Shown here: positions 7,117 through 16,672 of the stretch, piece after piece
Position numbering within the stretch: position 1 is the stretch's first letter
Layout: each line of letters starts with the position of its first letter
Assembly: GCA_023432855.1 (NCBI GenBank)
Contig: JAEZEZ010000046.1
Span: forward strand, 1 to 28,693
Direction of reading: 5' to 3'
Length of the DNA: 28,693 nt
Origin: Pseudomonadota bacterium
Lineage (GTDB): Bacteria > Pseudomonadota > Alphaproteobacteria > Caulobacterales > Caulobacteraceae
The notes under the pieces: model-generated
The model's input: only the letters and a program-made list of their open reading frames with translations
Told to the model about the DNA's origin: nothing
Database searches by the model: none
Made by a program: the position numbers and the translations under genes

Positions 7117-7569
7117 ATGGCAGCCGACACCTACGAGCCCGACGAGCAGGACCAGTCCGAAGTCTTCGATGAGGACATGACCGATGACGTCGATTCCGGG
7201 CCCAACCAGCACGAGATGAAGACCTTCGAGGAGCTGCCGGACGTCCTGGACGTCACGCGCCGCGCCGGCGACGCCGGCGATGACGAGACGCTCGACGAGG
7301 AAGAGTTCACCGAGGACTCCATCGACGACGAGGACATAGAAGAGGACGCGTACGCTCTGGGCGCCGACACCCTGAACGTCAGCGCCGACGACTACGGCGT
7401 CGAGGAAGTTGAGGCCGCTCCGGACGAGGTCGAGCTTTCCTACGAAGGCGACATCGACAACCGGCGCGGCGCCCAGTCCAGCGCCGCCCATTTCGAAACG
7501 CGTCGTGAGCTGAGCGAGGAAGACCTCGAAGAACTTGGCTACGTCGACGAAGAAGGATCTCCCCAATGA
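7117..7569 (+). CDS. Highly acidic hypothetical protein
   Basis: A 150-residue protein with a perfect AGGAGG site 7 bases before its ATG. It is strongly acidic: Asp and Glu dominate, with runs such as LDEEEFTEDSIDDEDIEED, and it has no Cys, membrane segment or signal peptide. I do not recognise a family. Most of it is likely disordered; the C-terminal LSEEDLEELGYVDEEG may form a helix. It is the first gene after the EcfG-type promoter and overlaps the next gene by four bases (ATGA), so the two are probably made together under general stress. A role as a stress-time binding partner for a basic protein is only a guess. Confidence 0.8.
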   Translation: MAADTYEPDEQDQSEVFDEDMTDDVDSGPNQHEMKTFEELPDVLDVTRRAGDAGDDETLDEEEFTEDSIDDEDIEEDAYALGADTLNVSADDYGVEEVEAAPDEVELSYEGDIDNRRGAQSSAAHFETRRELSEEDLEELGYVDEEGSPQ

Positions 7570-7898
7570 CGCACCACGAACGCCAGGCTGGCGAGCGCGC
7601 CGAAGCGGGCCGACCTGCCGCCGAGCGAAACCCCAGGCATCCCGAACAGCGCAGTTTCCTGGAAAAGGGCGCTGGCGCGTCGAACGCCAGCGCCGCTGCA
7701 GGCGGCTCCCCGAGCCCGGATCTGGGGGACGAGAACGCTCCGCACGCGCGGCCGGCCGATCACTCTCTCCGCTCGGAAGAGAAGCCGGACCAACTGAGCG
7801 GCCAACAGGCGGAAGATCGTCAGGAAGCGCTCATCGATGAATCTGTCGAGGAGTCCTTCCCCGCCAGCGATCCGCCCACGCCGAAACGGATCACCTGA
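7566..7898 (+). CDS. Disordered small protein with C-terminal EESFPASDPP motif
   Basis: A 110-residue protein rich in Ala, Glu, Pro, Ser and Gly with no predicted fold by eye. Its C-terminus DESVEESFPASDPPTPK carries a motif that, from memory, recurs at the end of many small uncharacterised alphaproteobacterial proteins. It overlaps the upstream acidic gene by ATGA, so translation is coupled, and it shares that gene's EcfG-type promoter. Function unknown; the conserved tail suggests a short docking or stability signal. There is no signal peptide. Confidence 0.75.
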   Translation: MTHHERQAGERAEAGRPAAERNPRHPEQRSFLEKGAGASNASAAAGGSPSPDLGDENAPHARPADHSLRSEEKPDQLSGQQAEDRQEALIDESVEESFPASDPPTPKRIT

Positions 7899-7970
7899 CC
7901 TAGACCCGCCCCTACCCTCTCGCACCACATTGGTTTACGGCGTTCATGACGACATGACGCCGGAGCAGGA

Positions 7971-8834
<864 letters not shown>

Positions 8835-8921
8835 TTGCGGCTCACGTTGGGCTTACGGCGAATTCACTAGGTCCGGAATAGGCCGCGCGGCAGTGTGAAG
8901 GCCCTGAAGAGGCGTAACCAA

Positions 8922-9920
8922 ATGCCCAGATCGTTCCTTCTCGCGACCGCCTTGTTGTCCCTCGGCGCTCTGGGCGCCTGCGACGATGAGCGTAAGGTCC
9001 GGATCGCCAAGGACCAGGAACCCGCTACCGCCCTGCGCGCCGCGTCGCAACTCGAGTGCCCTGAGGCTCAGGGACCGCTCACCCGGGTCCGCACCACGCC
9101 GGACGGCTTGTCCTGCGTGTACGCTGGCCCCAAAGGCGCCGAAGTGACTTTGCGGCTGGTGAAGCTCGAAAGCGGTAGTGGCGAGAGCGTGCTCGAGGCG
9201 TTGGAACAGGAACTGAATGGCCTGTTGCCATCGGTGGCCGCCAAGATTGCCGGAGGTCGGACCGAAGCCGCGGAGGCCCGCGCGCTGGCAGAAGCGCAGC
9301 AGAGCGAGGCGGAAGGCCTGAGGGCCGATGCCGATAGAGCCGCCGCCGAGGCCGAGCGCGCCCAAGCGCTTGCCGAGAAAGCCCGGGCGCTCGCTGACGG
9401 TGACAGCGCCGGCGCGGAAGCAGCCCAGGCCCGCGCTGACGAGATTGCCGCTCGTTTGGCGACCGCTTCTGAATCGGCGGAAAGCGGCCGCGAGAATGTG
9501 CAGGTGGCCTTGCCGGGTTTGAGGGTCAAGACAGAGGGAGACGACACCTCGGTGCGGCTCCCCGGAATCCGCATCGAAACGAAGGGCGACAAGGCGGACG
9601 TCCGCATCGGCCCCATGACCATTCGTGCCGATGACTCATCCGGGAGCGTGGACATCAACGCCAGCGATACCGAGATGACTGTCCGGTCCCATGACGAGGC
9701 CTCGGAGATTCGTACGCGCCGTAAGGGAACCGGCGTTCGCGCCACCTACATACTCGTCGACGAGCAGGCTTCGCCGCAAGGCTGGCGCCTGGTTGGCTAC
9801 GAAGCCCGAGGACCCAGCGACGGCCCGCTGGTCGTTGCGGTCGTCAAGGCCAAGGATCGCCGCGAGGACGACATCTTCGACGCAGCCAAGGACCTGGTCC
9901 GCCGCAATGCGGGAGGCTGA
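8922..9920 (+). CDS. Lipoprotein with coiled coil and beta repeat region
   Basis: A 332-residue protein from ATG 8922 (GAAGAGG upstream; GTG 8895 is an alternative). Residues 1-20 are a lipoprotein signal ending in LGAC with the lipid-bearing Cys20. The next two residues are Asp, which in enterobacteria keeps lipoproteins in the inner membrane; whether this holds here is unknown. Residues about 105-185 form an Ala/Glu-rich coiled coil. Residues about 195-255 contain two or more 16-18-residue beta-type repeats (LPGLRVKTEGDDTS, then LPGIRIETKGDKAD). I do not recognise the family. It follows the MoxR gene by 87 bases. Function unknown; it may be an envelope stress or scaffold component. Confidence 0.75.
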   Translation: MPRSFLLATALLSLGALGACDDERKVRIAKDQEPATALRAASQLECPEAQGPLTRVRTTPDGLSCVYAGPKGAEVTLRLVKLESGSGESVLEALEQELNGLLPSVAAKIAGGRTEAAEARALAEAQQSEAEGLRADADRAAAEAERAQALAEKARALADGDSAGAEAAQARADEIAARLATASESAESGRENVQVALPGLRVKTEGDDTSVRLPGIRIETKGDKADVRIGPMTIRADDSSGSVDINASDTEMTVRSHDEASEIRTRRKGTGVRATYILVDEQASPQGWRLVGYEARGPSDGPLVVAVVKAKDRREDDIFDAAKDLVRRNAGG

Positions 9921-9932
9921 AGCGCCTCGCTT

Positions 9933-10310
9933 TTAACCGTCGTCGTATGAGTCGATGCTGGTGACTTTGTAGGTGAGCATCCGTCCGTCCTCGTCCGCCA
10001 CGGAAACATACTCACCCAGTGCAAACCTGTGCTCACCAAGACGATAGACAGGTTCGTCGTCACCTTCGCCTTCCTCGTAATCGAAGAACCACCGCTCGCC
10101 CTTGCGGGCCAAACGCCCCTCCTGGGGGTCGTCGTCGGGAGCGAACCGTCTGACCGTGCATTTCTCGCGGTTGGCCTTGAAGGCGTCTGCGTCCAGCTTG
10201 CCGTCGGCGGTGAGCGGGGCGATCAAGGCGTAGCCCCGATGATCGTCGCCGTCGGCGAATTCGGTGCCGGGATTGCGCGCCAGGCGCACGACGATTCGGG
10301 ACAGAGCCAT
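9933..10310 (-). CDS. Conserved hypothetical protein
   Basis: A 125-residue soluble protein with a start MALSRIVVRLARNPG, a GYALIAPL strand, NREKCTVRRF, a WFFDYEEGEGDDEPVYRLG centre and a TYKVTSID end. I recall this pattern from uncharacterised proteins spread among Caulobacterales and Rhizobiales, but no function is known to me. It is mostly beta by appearance, with no signal peptide or metal motif. It converges on the lipoprotein gene with only 12 bases between the stops, and is divergent from the HD hydrolase. Confidence 0.75.
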   Translation of the reverse strand: MALSRIVVRLARNPGTEFADGDDHRGYALIAPLTADGKLDADAFKANREKCTVRRFAPDDDPQEGRLARKGERWFFDYEEGEGDDEPVYRLGEHRFALGEYVSVADEDGRMLTYKVTSIDSYDDG

Positions 10311-10472
10311 GCGATTTCTCCAATAGGTCTGACTGCAGCCAACAACGAAGGGCGGCCAGCTTCAAGAGACCTGTGCCGTCAATCGTTCCTTACGAGCGTT
10401 TCCCTTAGCGCCGGTTGATCTGGATCACTCGATGCTTCAGACGCTAGGACGCCGCCAAGGGAGAACGGACAG

Positions 10473-11123
10473 GTGACGAAACGGCTGCAGAGTTCGCAGA
10501 CCCATACGCCGGCCCGGGCCTGGCAGAGGATGCTGTCCGGACGTCGGCTGGATCTGCTCGAACCTTCACCGTTCGATATCGAAATTGAAGACATAGCGCA
10601 CGGCTTGGCGCGAGTGGCGCGCTGGAACGGTCAGACGGTGGGCGAGCACGCGTTTTCCGTGGCTCAGCACAGTCTGATCGTGGAGGACATCGCTGCGCAC
10701 ATGTCGCCAGGCCTGGAACCCCGTTGGCGACTGGCGGCTCTGCTGCACGACGCTTCGGAGTTTGTGATCGGCGACATGATCTCACCGTTCAAGGCGGCGC
10801 TGGGAGTCGATTACAGGAATTTCGAAGAACGTCTCGAGACGGCGATCCACCTCCGCTTTGGGCTCCCGCCGAAGTCGCCTGCCGCCGTCAAGAAACTGAT
10901 CAAGGCGGCGGATCGCGCCTGCGCCTTTTTCGAAGCGACGCAACTGGCAGGGTTCGCCGAGGACGAGTCCCTCCGGCTTTTTGGCGTCCCGCCGACCGGC
11001 TACCATCTCACCCTGCACCCGCTCCCACCCGCTGAGGCGCAACAGCGATATCTTCAGCGCTACCACGTGCTCGCCGAGGCTGCGGGATTCACGCCGGCCC
11101 CGCTGGCGTTCGAGACTGAATAG
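10473..11123 (+). CDS. HD-domain hydrolase (YfbR-like)
   Basis: A 216-residue HD-family phosphohydrolase. VARWNGQTVGEHAFSVAQHS contains the first metal-binding His66, ALLHDASE gives the His92-Asp93 pair, and GDMISPFK supplies Asp101 with a following Lys. The layout resembles YfbR-type 5'-deoxynucleotidases, so a nucleotide or phosphate monoester substrate is likely; the precise one cannot be read. The start is GTG 10473, with AAGGGAG about 10 bases before. It is followed 48 bases later by the NadQ-type regulator, a pairing I believe is common in alphaproteobacteria and which suggests a link to NAD or nucleotide turnover. Confidence 0.85.
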   Translation: MTKRLQSSQTHTPARAWQRMLSGRRLDLLEPSPFDIEIEDIAHGLARVARWNGQTVGEHAFSVAQHSLIVEDIAAHMSPGLEPRWRLAALLHDASEFVIGDMISPFKAALGVDYRNFEERLETAIHLRFGLPPKSPAAVKKLIKAADRACAFFEATQLAGFAEDESLRLFGVPPTGYHLTLHPLPPAEAQQRYLQRYHVLAEAAGFTPAPLAFETE

Positions 11124-11171
11124 TCGCCGCATGCTCGCGCTTCGCCGTTCAGACAGCCGAGGGGCCGGTCG

Positions 11172-12140
11172 GTGAATGAGACAGTCGTCATCGGGCTGTC
11201 CGCCGTCGTGGTTGCGATCCGGGACAATCAGGCTGTTGTTCTCACGGTTGAGCCCCACGGACAGGCGGATTTTCCAGGGTTGCCGTTCGGTCCCTTTGAA
11301 CCTGCAGGCCGCACGTTCGAACTCGCCCTGCGGAGGTTCGTCACCGAGCAAACAGGCTTCGAACTCGGCTACGTGGAACAGCTTTACACGTTTGGAGATA
11401 GAGGTCGGGACGCTCCGCTTGCCGATGTCGGCGCCGGCCAGGCTCGCGTCGTGTCGGTGGGCTACTTGGCCCTCACCCCCCAAGCCGTAGCCACGACGGC
11501 TCCAGACACTGGATGGTCGCCGTGGGGCCGCTTCTTCCCTTGGGAAGACTGGAGAATGGGAAGGCCGGGCATCATCGACGATGCCGTTGTCCCGGGACTG
11601 GCTCACTGGGCCAGATCGGTGCGATCAGAGATTGCAGTTAGGACGGCGCGCATGCGCGCCCTTTTCGCCCTAGATGGAGCGCCATGGAACGAAGAACGGG
11701 TTCTTGAGCGGTATGAGCTTCTCTATGAGGCTGGCATGGTCGTTGAAGCCGCGCGCGACCGGGCGCTTGCGAAAGGTCGCTCCCACTCAGTCGCCCGGAC
11801 GCTGCCCGAGCTGGGGGAGCCGATGATGTCCGACCATCGGCGCATCCTCGCCACCGGTCTGGGCAGGCTTCGAGGGAAACTGAAGTATCGGCCGGTTGCC
11901 TTCGAGCTGACCCCTCCTGAGTTTACGCTGTCGCAGCTCCAGCGGACTGTCGAGGCGATCTCGGGTATTCCTCTTCACAAGCAAAACTTCCGACGCGCGA
12001 TTGAGCGAACCGGCCTGGTGAAGCCCCTGGGGCGCTTCGACCTGGACACCGGCGGGCGCCCGGCCGAGTTGCACCAGTTCCTCAGGGAAAAAGCCGCGGG
12101 AACGCCCAGCTTGGGCATCCCCCTCCCGACGCTTCGCTAA
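11172..12140 (+). CDS. nadQ: NadQ-type NUDIX transcriptional regulator of NAD metabolism
   Basis: A 322-residue protein with an N-terminal NUDIX fold (about 1-145) and a C-terminal winged helix (about 215-305, including FTLSQLQRTVEAISGIPL and KQNFRRAIERTGLVKPLG). The NUDIX box is degraded: GRTFELALRRFVTEQTG lacks the REXXEE glutamates needed for hydrolysis, as expected of NrtR/NadQ regulators that only bind ligand. In alphaproteobacteria NadQ controls de novo NAD synthesis genes (nadABC), which are not in this window. The GTG start (11172) is preceded by GAGGGG. An inverted repeat at 12147-12175 follows it and probably ends transcription. Confidence 0.8.
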   Translation: MNETVVIGLSAVVVAIRDNQAVVLTVEPHGQADFPGLPFGPFEPAGRTFELALRRFVTEQTGFELGYVEQLYTFGDRGRDAPLADVGAGQARVVSVGYLALTPQAVATTAPDTGWSPWGRFFPWEDWRMGRPGIIDDAVVPGLAHWARSVRSEIAVRTARMRALFALDGAPWNEERVLERYELLYEAGMVVEAARDRALAKGRSHSVARTLPELGEPMMSDHRRILATGLGRLRGKLKYRPVAFELTPPEFTLSQLQRTVEAISGIPLHKQNFRRAIERTGLVKPLGRFDLDTGGRPAELHQFLREKAAGTPSLGIPLPTLR

Positions 12141-12146
12141 TGCAGG

Positions 12147-12175
12147 GGAGGCGCGCCATGGCCGGGCGCGCCTCC
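12147..12175. terminator. Inverted repeat between convergent genes, probable bidirectional terminator
   Basis: Perfect 11-bp arms GGAGGCGCGCC (12147-12157) and GGCGCGCCTCC (12165-12175) with a 7-base loop lie between nadQ and the convergent outer membrane protein gene. There is no T-run on either side, so termination strength is uncertain. Confidence 0.55.
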
Positions 12176-12199
12176 TCAACTTCGTTCAAGGGCCGAGGC

Positions 12200-12688
12200 C
12201 TAGAACTTGCGCACGTAGGACAGAGACCAGACGTCGGACTCCACCGTATCGGAATCCATGCGGGTCCAGTCGCCACGAATGGCGTTCCCCTCGTTGATGT
12301 GCCACTGGGCGCCGACGCCGTAGTTCAGGCTTTCGTCGTCGAAGTCTCCGACCGGCGTGTCGACCTCTGTCATGCCGCCGCCGACGCGCGCCAGCAGGTC
12401 AAAATTCTGACCGACGGGTAGATAGCCTACGGCATAGATACCCAGGCTGTGGTTGAGATCGACGCCCGCGTCATCATCGACGCCGACGGCGGCCTCCCCT
12501 TCGACGCCGAAGTACTGGCCAAAACGGGCGCCCAGGCGGCCTTGCACCGCGCCGAGATCTAAGCCATCGGCATCGTAGTGGGCATAACCCAAGTTGCCAT
12601 ACACTTGGGTGCCGGTCTGCTGGGCCGAAGCGGGAACAGCGGTCAGCGCAACGGCTGCGGCCGTCGCCGCCATGAGAGACATTTTCAT
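12200..12688 (-). CDS. Small outer membrane beta-barrel protein
   Basis: A 162-residue protein from ATG 12688, chosen because AAGGAG lies 8 bases upstream. MKMSLMAATAAAVALTAVPASAQQ is a clear signal peptide with cleavage after ASA. The mature part alternates polar and hydrophobic residues with aromatic girdle residues, as in an eight-stranded OmpA/OmpW-like barrel (QVYGNLGYAHYD, RLGARFGQYFGVEGEAAVG, LGIYAVGYLPV, LLARVGGGMTEV). It ends in Phe (LSYVRKF), the usual signal for BAM-mediated insertion. The role may be structural or a small pore; no ligand can be inferred. Confidence 0.85.
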   Translation of the reverse strand: MKMSLMAATAAAVALTAVPASAQQTGTQVYGNLGYAHYDADGLDLGAVQGRLGARFGQYFGVEGEAAVGVDDDAGVDLNHSLGIYAVGYLPVGQNFDLLARVGGGMTEVDTPVGDFDDESLNYGVGAQWHINEGNAIRGDWTRMDSDTVESDVWSLSYVRKF

Positions 12689-12857
12689 TGGTTTTACTCC
12701 TTGGGGCCTTGCTACTCTGGATTCCCCAGCCCGCCGCAGTGACAGCGCCAATGACGCCTTTCACGCGACTGGAACAGGACTGCAGAACGGGCCTACCGGC
12801 TCACTGGTTTCAAAGCGCCCCACGTGTGACGCTCAACAATCGTTTCGGGAGATTGCC

Positions 12858-14015
12858 TTGCGCCATGCCGTGATCGCCGCGACGGGGCTGTTCACCCCCC
12901 CGCACGCCATCTCCAACTCGGAACTCGTGGCCGCCTTCAACGCCTACGTGGTGCGCTTCAACGCCGAGAATGCCGACGCCATTGCCCAAGGCGCAGTCGA
13001 GGCACTCCAGCCGTCATCGGTGGAATTCGTGGAAAAGGCCTCGGGGATCCGCTCCCGCTTCGTCATGGAAAAAGGCGGAATCCTAACCCCTGAACTGATG
13101 CGGCCGCAGATTCCTGAGCGGCCCAATGATGAGATTTCGCTGCTGGCCGAGATGGCGGTCAAGGCCGCCGAGCAGGCGCTCGAGCGATGGGGTAAACCCC
13201 GCGAGCGGGTCGGGGCAGTCCTTTGCGCCGCGTCGAACATGCAACGCGCTTACCCTGCTATGGCGGTGGAGGTGCAGAATGCACTGGGGCTTGGCGGCTT
13301 CGCCTTCGACATGAACGTCGCATGCTCTTCGGCGACCTTCGGCATCAAGACAGCAGCGGACTACATCGCCACAGGGTCGGCGGACGCAGTACTGATGGTC
13401 AATCCGGAGGCCTGTTCGGCGCACCTGAACTTCCGCGACCGCGACAGCCACTTCATCTTCGGCGATGTGGCCACGGCCGTGATCGTCGAGCGTGCAGACG
13501 AGGCGCAGGGCGGCTGGGACATCCTCGGCACACGGCTAAAGACCCAGTTCTCCAACAACATCCGCAACAACGCTGGATTCCTGAACCGAACCGCCCCCGG
13601 CTACGAGGAAGTGGACGCCCGCGCCGACAGGGCTTTCGATCCCGAGGGGCCGAAGACGGACAAGCTGTTCGTTCAGCAGGGCCGCAAGGTGTTCAAGGAG
13701 GTGGTGCCAATGGTCAGCGAGATGATCGTGGAGCATGCCGCCGCCCTCGGCCTGGACCCGCAGACACTGAAGCGCCTCTGGCTGCACCAGGCCAACATCA
13801 ACATGAATGAATTGATCGGCCGGCGTGTGCTTGGCCGGGAACCCAGTCGCGCAGAGAACGTGATCATCCTCGATGAGTACGCCAATACCTCGTCTGCCGG
13901 GTCCATTATCGCCTTCCACAAGCACTCGGACGACCTGCAGACGGGCGACGTGGGTCTGATCTGCTCGTTCGGCGCGGGTTACTCCGCTGGCACCGTGTTC
14001 ATCCGCAAGCGCTAG
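12858..14015 (+). CDS. FabH-like beta-ketoacyl-ACP synthase III (PA3286 type)
   Basis: A 385-residue thiolase-fold synthase. The catalytic triad is visible: Cys156 in NVACSSATFG, His310 in WLHQANIN and Asn343 in EYANTSSAG. It is longer than classic FabH (about 320) and has the N-terminal ATGLFTPPHAISNSELV and FVEKASGIRSRFV segments typical of the PA3286-like group, which in Pseudomonas condenses medium-chain acyl-CoA from beta-oxidation with malonyl-ACP, feeding it back into fatty acid synthesis. Same substrate choice here is an inference. The start is taken as TTG 12858 (GGGAG 6 bases upstream, reading MRHAVIAATG); GTG 12867 is possible. It is divergent from the barrel gene, and its stop overlaps that of the DUF819 gene. 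Confidence 0.88.
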   Translation: MRHAVIAATGLFTPPHAISNSELVAAFNAYVVRFNAENADAIAQGAVEALQPSSVEFVEKASGIRSRFVMEKGGILTPELMRPQIPERPNDEISLLAEMAVKAAEQALERWGKPRERVGAVLCAASNMQRAYPAMAVEVQNALGLGGFAFDMNVACSSATFGIKTAADYIATGSADAVLMVNPEACSAHLNFRDRDSHFIFGDVATAVIVERADEAQGGWDILGTRLKTQFSNNIRNNAGFLNRTAPGYEEVDARADRAFDPEGPKTDKLFVQQGRKVFKEVVPMVSEMIVEHAAALGLDPQTLKRLWLHQANINMNELIGRRVLGREPSRAENVIILDEYANTSSAGSIIAFHKHSDDLQTGDVGLICSFGAGYSAGTVFIRKR

Positions 14016-15274
14016 GCACCCTGAGAGATCGTCATCATCACCAGGCCCGTGAACCAACCGGCGAAGGTGCCTACGATATAACCCACGACCGCCAGGAGCA
14101 CCCCAACGGGCGCCAGCGACGGATGGAAGGCCGAGGCCACGACCGGAGCGCTCGCGGCTCCCCCAATGTTGGCCATGGAGCCTGTCGCTAGGAAGAAGCT
14201 GGGCGCCTTGATGAGGAATGCCACGGCGAACAGCAACACGGCGTGAATGGTCATCCACAACGCCCCGATGAAGAAGTAGGCGGGAGTCTCTAGCAGGGCC
14301 GCGACGTTCATGTTCAGTCCAACGGTGGTGACGAGTGCGTAGACGAACACTGAACCGACCTTCATTGCCCCGGCCCCCTGCAGCCGGCGGGCGGGCGTGA
14401 ACGACAAGATCACGCCGCACAGAGTCGCCAGCAGCACCAGCCAGAAGAAGCTGTTGTCGAGCGAAAAGCGCTCCATTCCGACGAATTGGCCGAAGTATGC
14501 CGAGAGCCGGTCCGCCCCGAAGTGCGCGAGGCCGACCGAGCCGAAGGCGACGGCGAGGATGAGGATCAGGTCTTTGGTCGACGGGATGCGGGCGTGGGCC
14601 TGTTCGAATGCCTCGGCCTTGGCCTGCACGACGTCTACCGCCGTGCGGTCTGCCTTGAGCAGACGATCGGCGGCCAATTGACGGCCGGCGATGAACAGCA
14701 GAATGGCCATCCAGATGTTGGCTACGATTACGTCCACCGCGATCCACACCGAGAAGACGTCCGAGCTGGGCTTGAAGATCTCGTACAGGGCCGCCTGATT
14801 GGGCGAGCCGCCGATCCAGGAGCCGGCCACCGTGGACATGCCGCGCCACACGGCTTCGGGTCCCGCGCCGCCCACGAGGTCGGGGGCGGTGGCGCTGGTG
14901 ATGAGGAGTGCGAGCGGTCCGCCGATCATCACCCCCAGCGTGCCGGTGAAGAACATGATCAACGCCTTGGGACCGAGCTTCAGCGTCGCCGGGAGGTCAG
15001 CCGAAACTGTTAGCAGCACCAAGGCGGCCGGCAGCAGATAGCGCGACGCCATGAAGTAGAGCTTAGACGCCTCGGGATCGACCACGCCAAAGGTCGTCAA
15101 CAGCGAAGGCAGAAAGTAGCAGAGCAGCAGCGCCGGAACGATGGCGTAGAAACTCTTCCAGAACCTGCCCTGCAGGCTGGAGGTCCAGAACACGAGGCCG
15201 AGGATCGCGGCCAGGATGCCGAGGATGACGGCATCGTTGGTGATCAGCGCTGTCGTCGCAGACTCGGCTTCCAT
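14012..15274 (-). CDS. DUF819 family inner membrane protein
   Basis: A 420-residue integral membrane protein with about ten hydrophobic segments, starting with AVILGILAAILGLVFW. The order and motifs (FFTGTLGVMIGGPLALL, STVAGSWIGGSPNQAALYE, GSMANIGGAASAPVVASA) match DUF819 (YjcL-like) proteins, which look like transporters with two related halves and glycine-rich helix breaks. No substrate is known. Its ATG shares one base with the stop of the upstream M48 protease gene (TGATG), so translation is coupled. Its own stop overlaps the convergent ketoacyl synthase stop, leaving no room for a terminator between them. Confidence 0.85.
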   Translation of the reverse strand: MEAESATTALITNDAVILGILAAILGLVFWTSSLQGRFWKSFYAIVPALLLCYFLPSLLTTFGVVDPEASKLYFMASRYLLPAALVLLTVSADLPATLKLGPKALIMFFTGTLGVMIGGPLALLITSATAPDLVGGAGPEAVWRGMSTVAGSWIGGSPNQAALYEIFKPSSDVFSVWIAVDVIVANIWMAILLFIAGRQLAADRLLKADRTAVDVVQAKAEAFEQAHARIPSTKDLILILAVAFGSVGLAHFGADRLSAYFGQFVGMERFSLDNSFFWLVLLATLCGVILSFTPARRLQGAGAMKVGSVFVYALVTTVGLNMNVAALLETPAYFFIGALWMTIHAVLLFAVAFLIKAPSFFLATGSMANIGGAASAPVVASAFHPSLAPVGVLLAVVGYIVGTFAGWFTGLVMMTISQGA

Positions 15275-16605
15275 CAGAAGGGCTCCCCGGGCGTCGACGC
15301 GCCGCCTGCCGGGATCGGTATTTCCCTGGACGAAAGCAGCTGCGGCGCCTCGGCCATCCCAACCACGTCAGGAGCGCCAGGGCTCGCCGCGGACGCCAGG
15401 CCCATGGTTTCGGACGGGGCGCGACGGCCCTCGCGGATCATGTGCGCCTTGTACTCCATAGCCCTACGGATGCGGTTCTCCACGCTGGGGTGGGTGTAAA
15501 AGACGAACTCCTCCAGCCAACCCGGCGACGGGGCTCGATATTCCGCCGTCTTGATCAGGGCCTTGGCCATGCCATCGGGCTCGTGCGCATGGATCATGGA
15601 GAAGTGGTCGGCGTCGGCCTCCATGGCCCGCGACACGGTATTGGCGATAGGCGTGAACAGCAGTCCCAGGACCGAAAGGATCACCGCCAGCACCGGCAGG
15701 CCCGCGGGATCGGAGATGTCCCTGACGCGGTCCGCGCCCAGCAGGCGCCGGAACAGGGGAAACAGCCGGTCGGCCAGGAAGAAGCCAGCGACCGAAGCGA
15801 ACACCATGAGACCAATCGACCACAGGATATGGCCGCGGATGTAATGGCCCATCTCGTGGCCGACGACGCCTCGGATCTCGCTCATGTCCGCCTGCTTCTT
15901 GAACATGGTGTCGCTGAGCGCTACGCGCGCCGACCCGAACAGGCCCGAGACATTGGCGGTGTAGCGGTCGGACTGGCGGCTGCCGTCGTATATGAAGATC
16001 TTGTCGTCTGGCGTGCCGGTCTGGTGCGCCAGCTCCACCACGGCGTCCCGCACGGCGCCGGGAGGCGCGGGCGTGTACTTGTTGAACAGCGGCTCGATGA
16101 CAATCGGGGAGGCCACCAGCGCCGCCACGGAGAAGGCCGCGGCCAGGCCCGCGCCCCAGATCCACCAAGTGCGGCGCGCCTTGCGGATCAGGGCGTAGAG
16201 CAGCATCAGGAATAGCGAGCCGAACACCACGCCGATGGCCGTCGCCATCGCCGACTCGCCAAGCCAGGCGATCCAGGTCTGGTTGTTCAGGCCGTAGGCC
16301 TTCTCGCGGTGCCAGTTGGCGTAGAGGCTCCACGGCAGCGCCAGCGCCCAGCTGACCAGCAGATAGGCCGCAGAGACGGCAAGCGAGGCCAGCCAGGGAC
16401 GCCGCCGAGCCCCGTCGATTCGCTCGCGCAGGCGCGACAGGATTCCCGAGCGGACGATCAGCCACGCGACCAGAACGCCGACGAGGAAACCCCAGAGCAT
16501 CAGCCAGTGGCCGCCTTGCGTATAGGCCTCAGCCTTGGCGTGCGCATCCGGCGACATGGTGGCCAGATATGCGGCCGTCGCTGCCACGGGGTCGAATTGC
16601 GCCAT
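15274..16605 (-). CDS. M48 (Ste24/CAAX protease-like) membrane metalloprotease
   Basis: A 443-residue protease from ATG 16605 (GGGAGGA 6 bases upstream; an upstream in-frame ATG at 16680 lacks support). The zinc site is HEMGH at 250-254 with the third ligand in EADADHF near 329. Membrane segments lie at about 33-52, 73-92, 120-140, 148-168, 260-280 and 303-320, as in Ste24-type M48A enzymes; GLNNQT before the site is also typical. Bacterial members are membrane quality-control or peptide-processing proteases. The C-terminal 50 residues are a Pro/Ala/Ser-rich tail. It is followed by the coupled DUF819 gene, suggesting a joint envelope function. Confidence 0.9.
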   Translation of the reverse strand: MAQFDPVAATAAYLATMSPDAHAKAEAYTQGGHWLMLWGFLVGVLVAWLIVRSGILSRLRERIDGARRRPWLASLAVSAAYLLVSWALALPWSLYANWHREKAYGLNNQTWIAWLGESAMATAIGVVFGSLFLMLLYALIRKARRTWWIWGAGLAAAFSVAALVASPIVIEPLFNKYTPAPPGAVRDAVVELAHQTGTPDDKIFIYDGSRQSDRYTANVSGLFGSARVALSDTMFKKQADMSEIRGVVGHEMGHYIRGHILWSIGLMVFASVAGFFLADRLFPLFRRLLGADRVRDISDPAGLPVLAVILSVLGLLFTPIANTVSRAMEADADHFSMIHAHEPDGMAKALIKTAEYRAPSPGWLEEFVFYTHPSVENRIRRAMEYKAHMIREGRRAPSETMGLASAASPGAPDVVGMAEAPQLLSSREIPIPAGGASTPGEPF

Positions 16606-16672
16606 TGTAGTCCTCCCGACCGGGGGATCATGCGCGATGGCTCGGCCGTGGCAAGTGTGGTCATCGCCCGCG

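Noticed and set aside
12594..12857. N-terminal extension of the FabH-like gene
   Set aside because: The extra residues overlap the divergent outer membrane gene; family alignment by eye starts at about TTG 12858.
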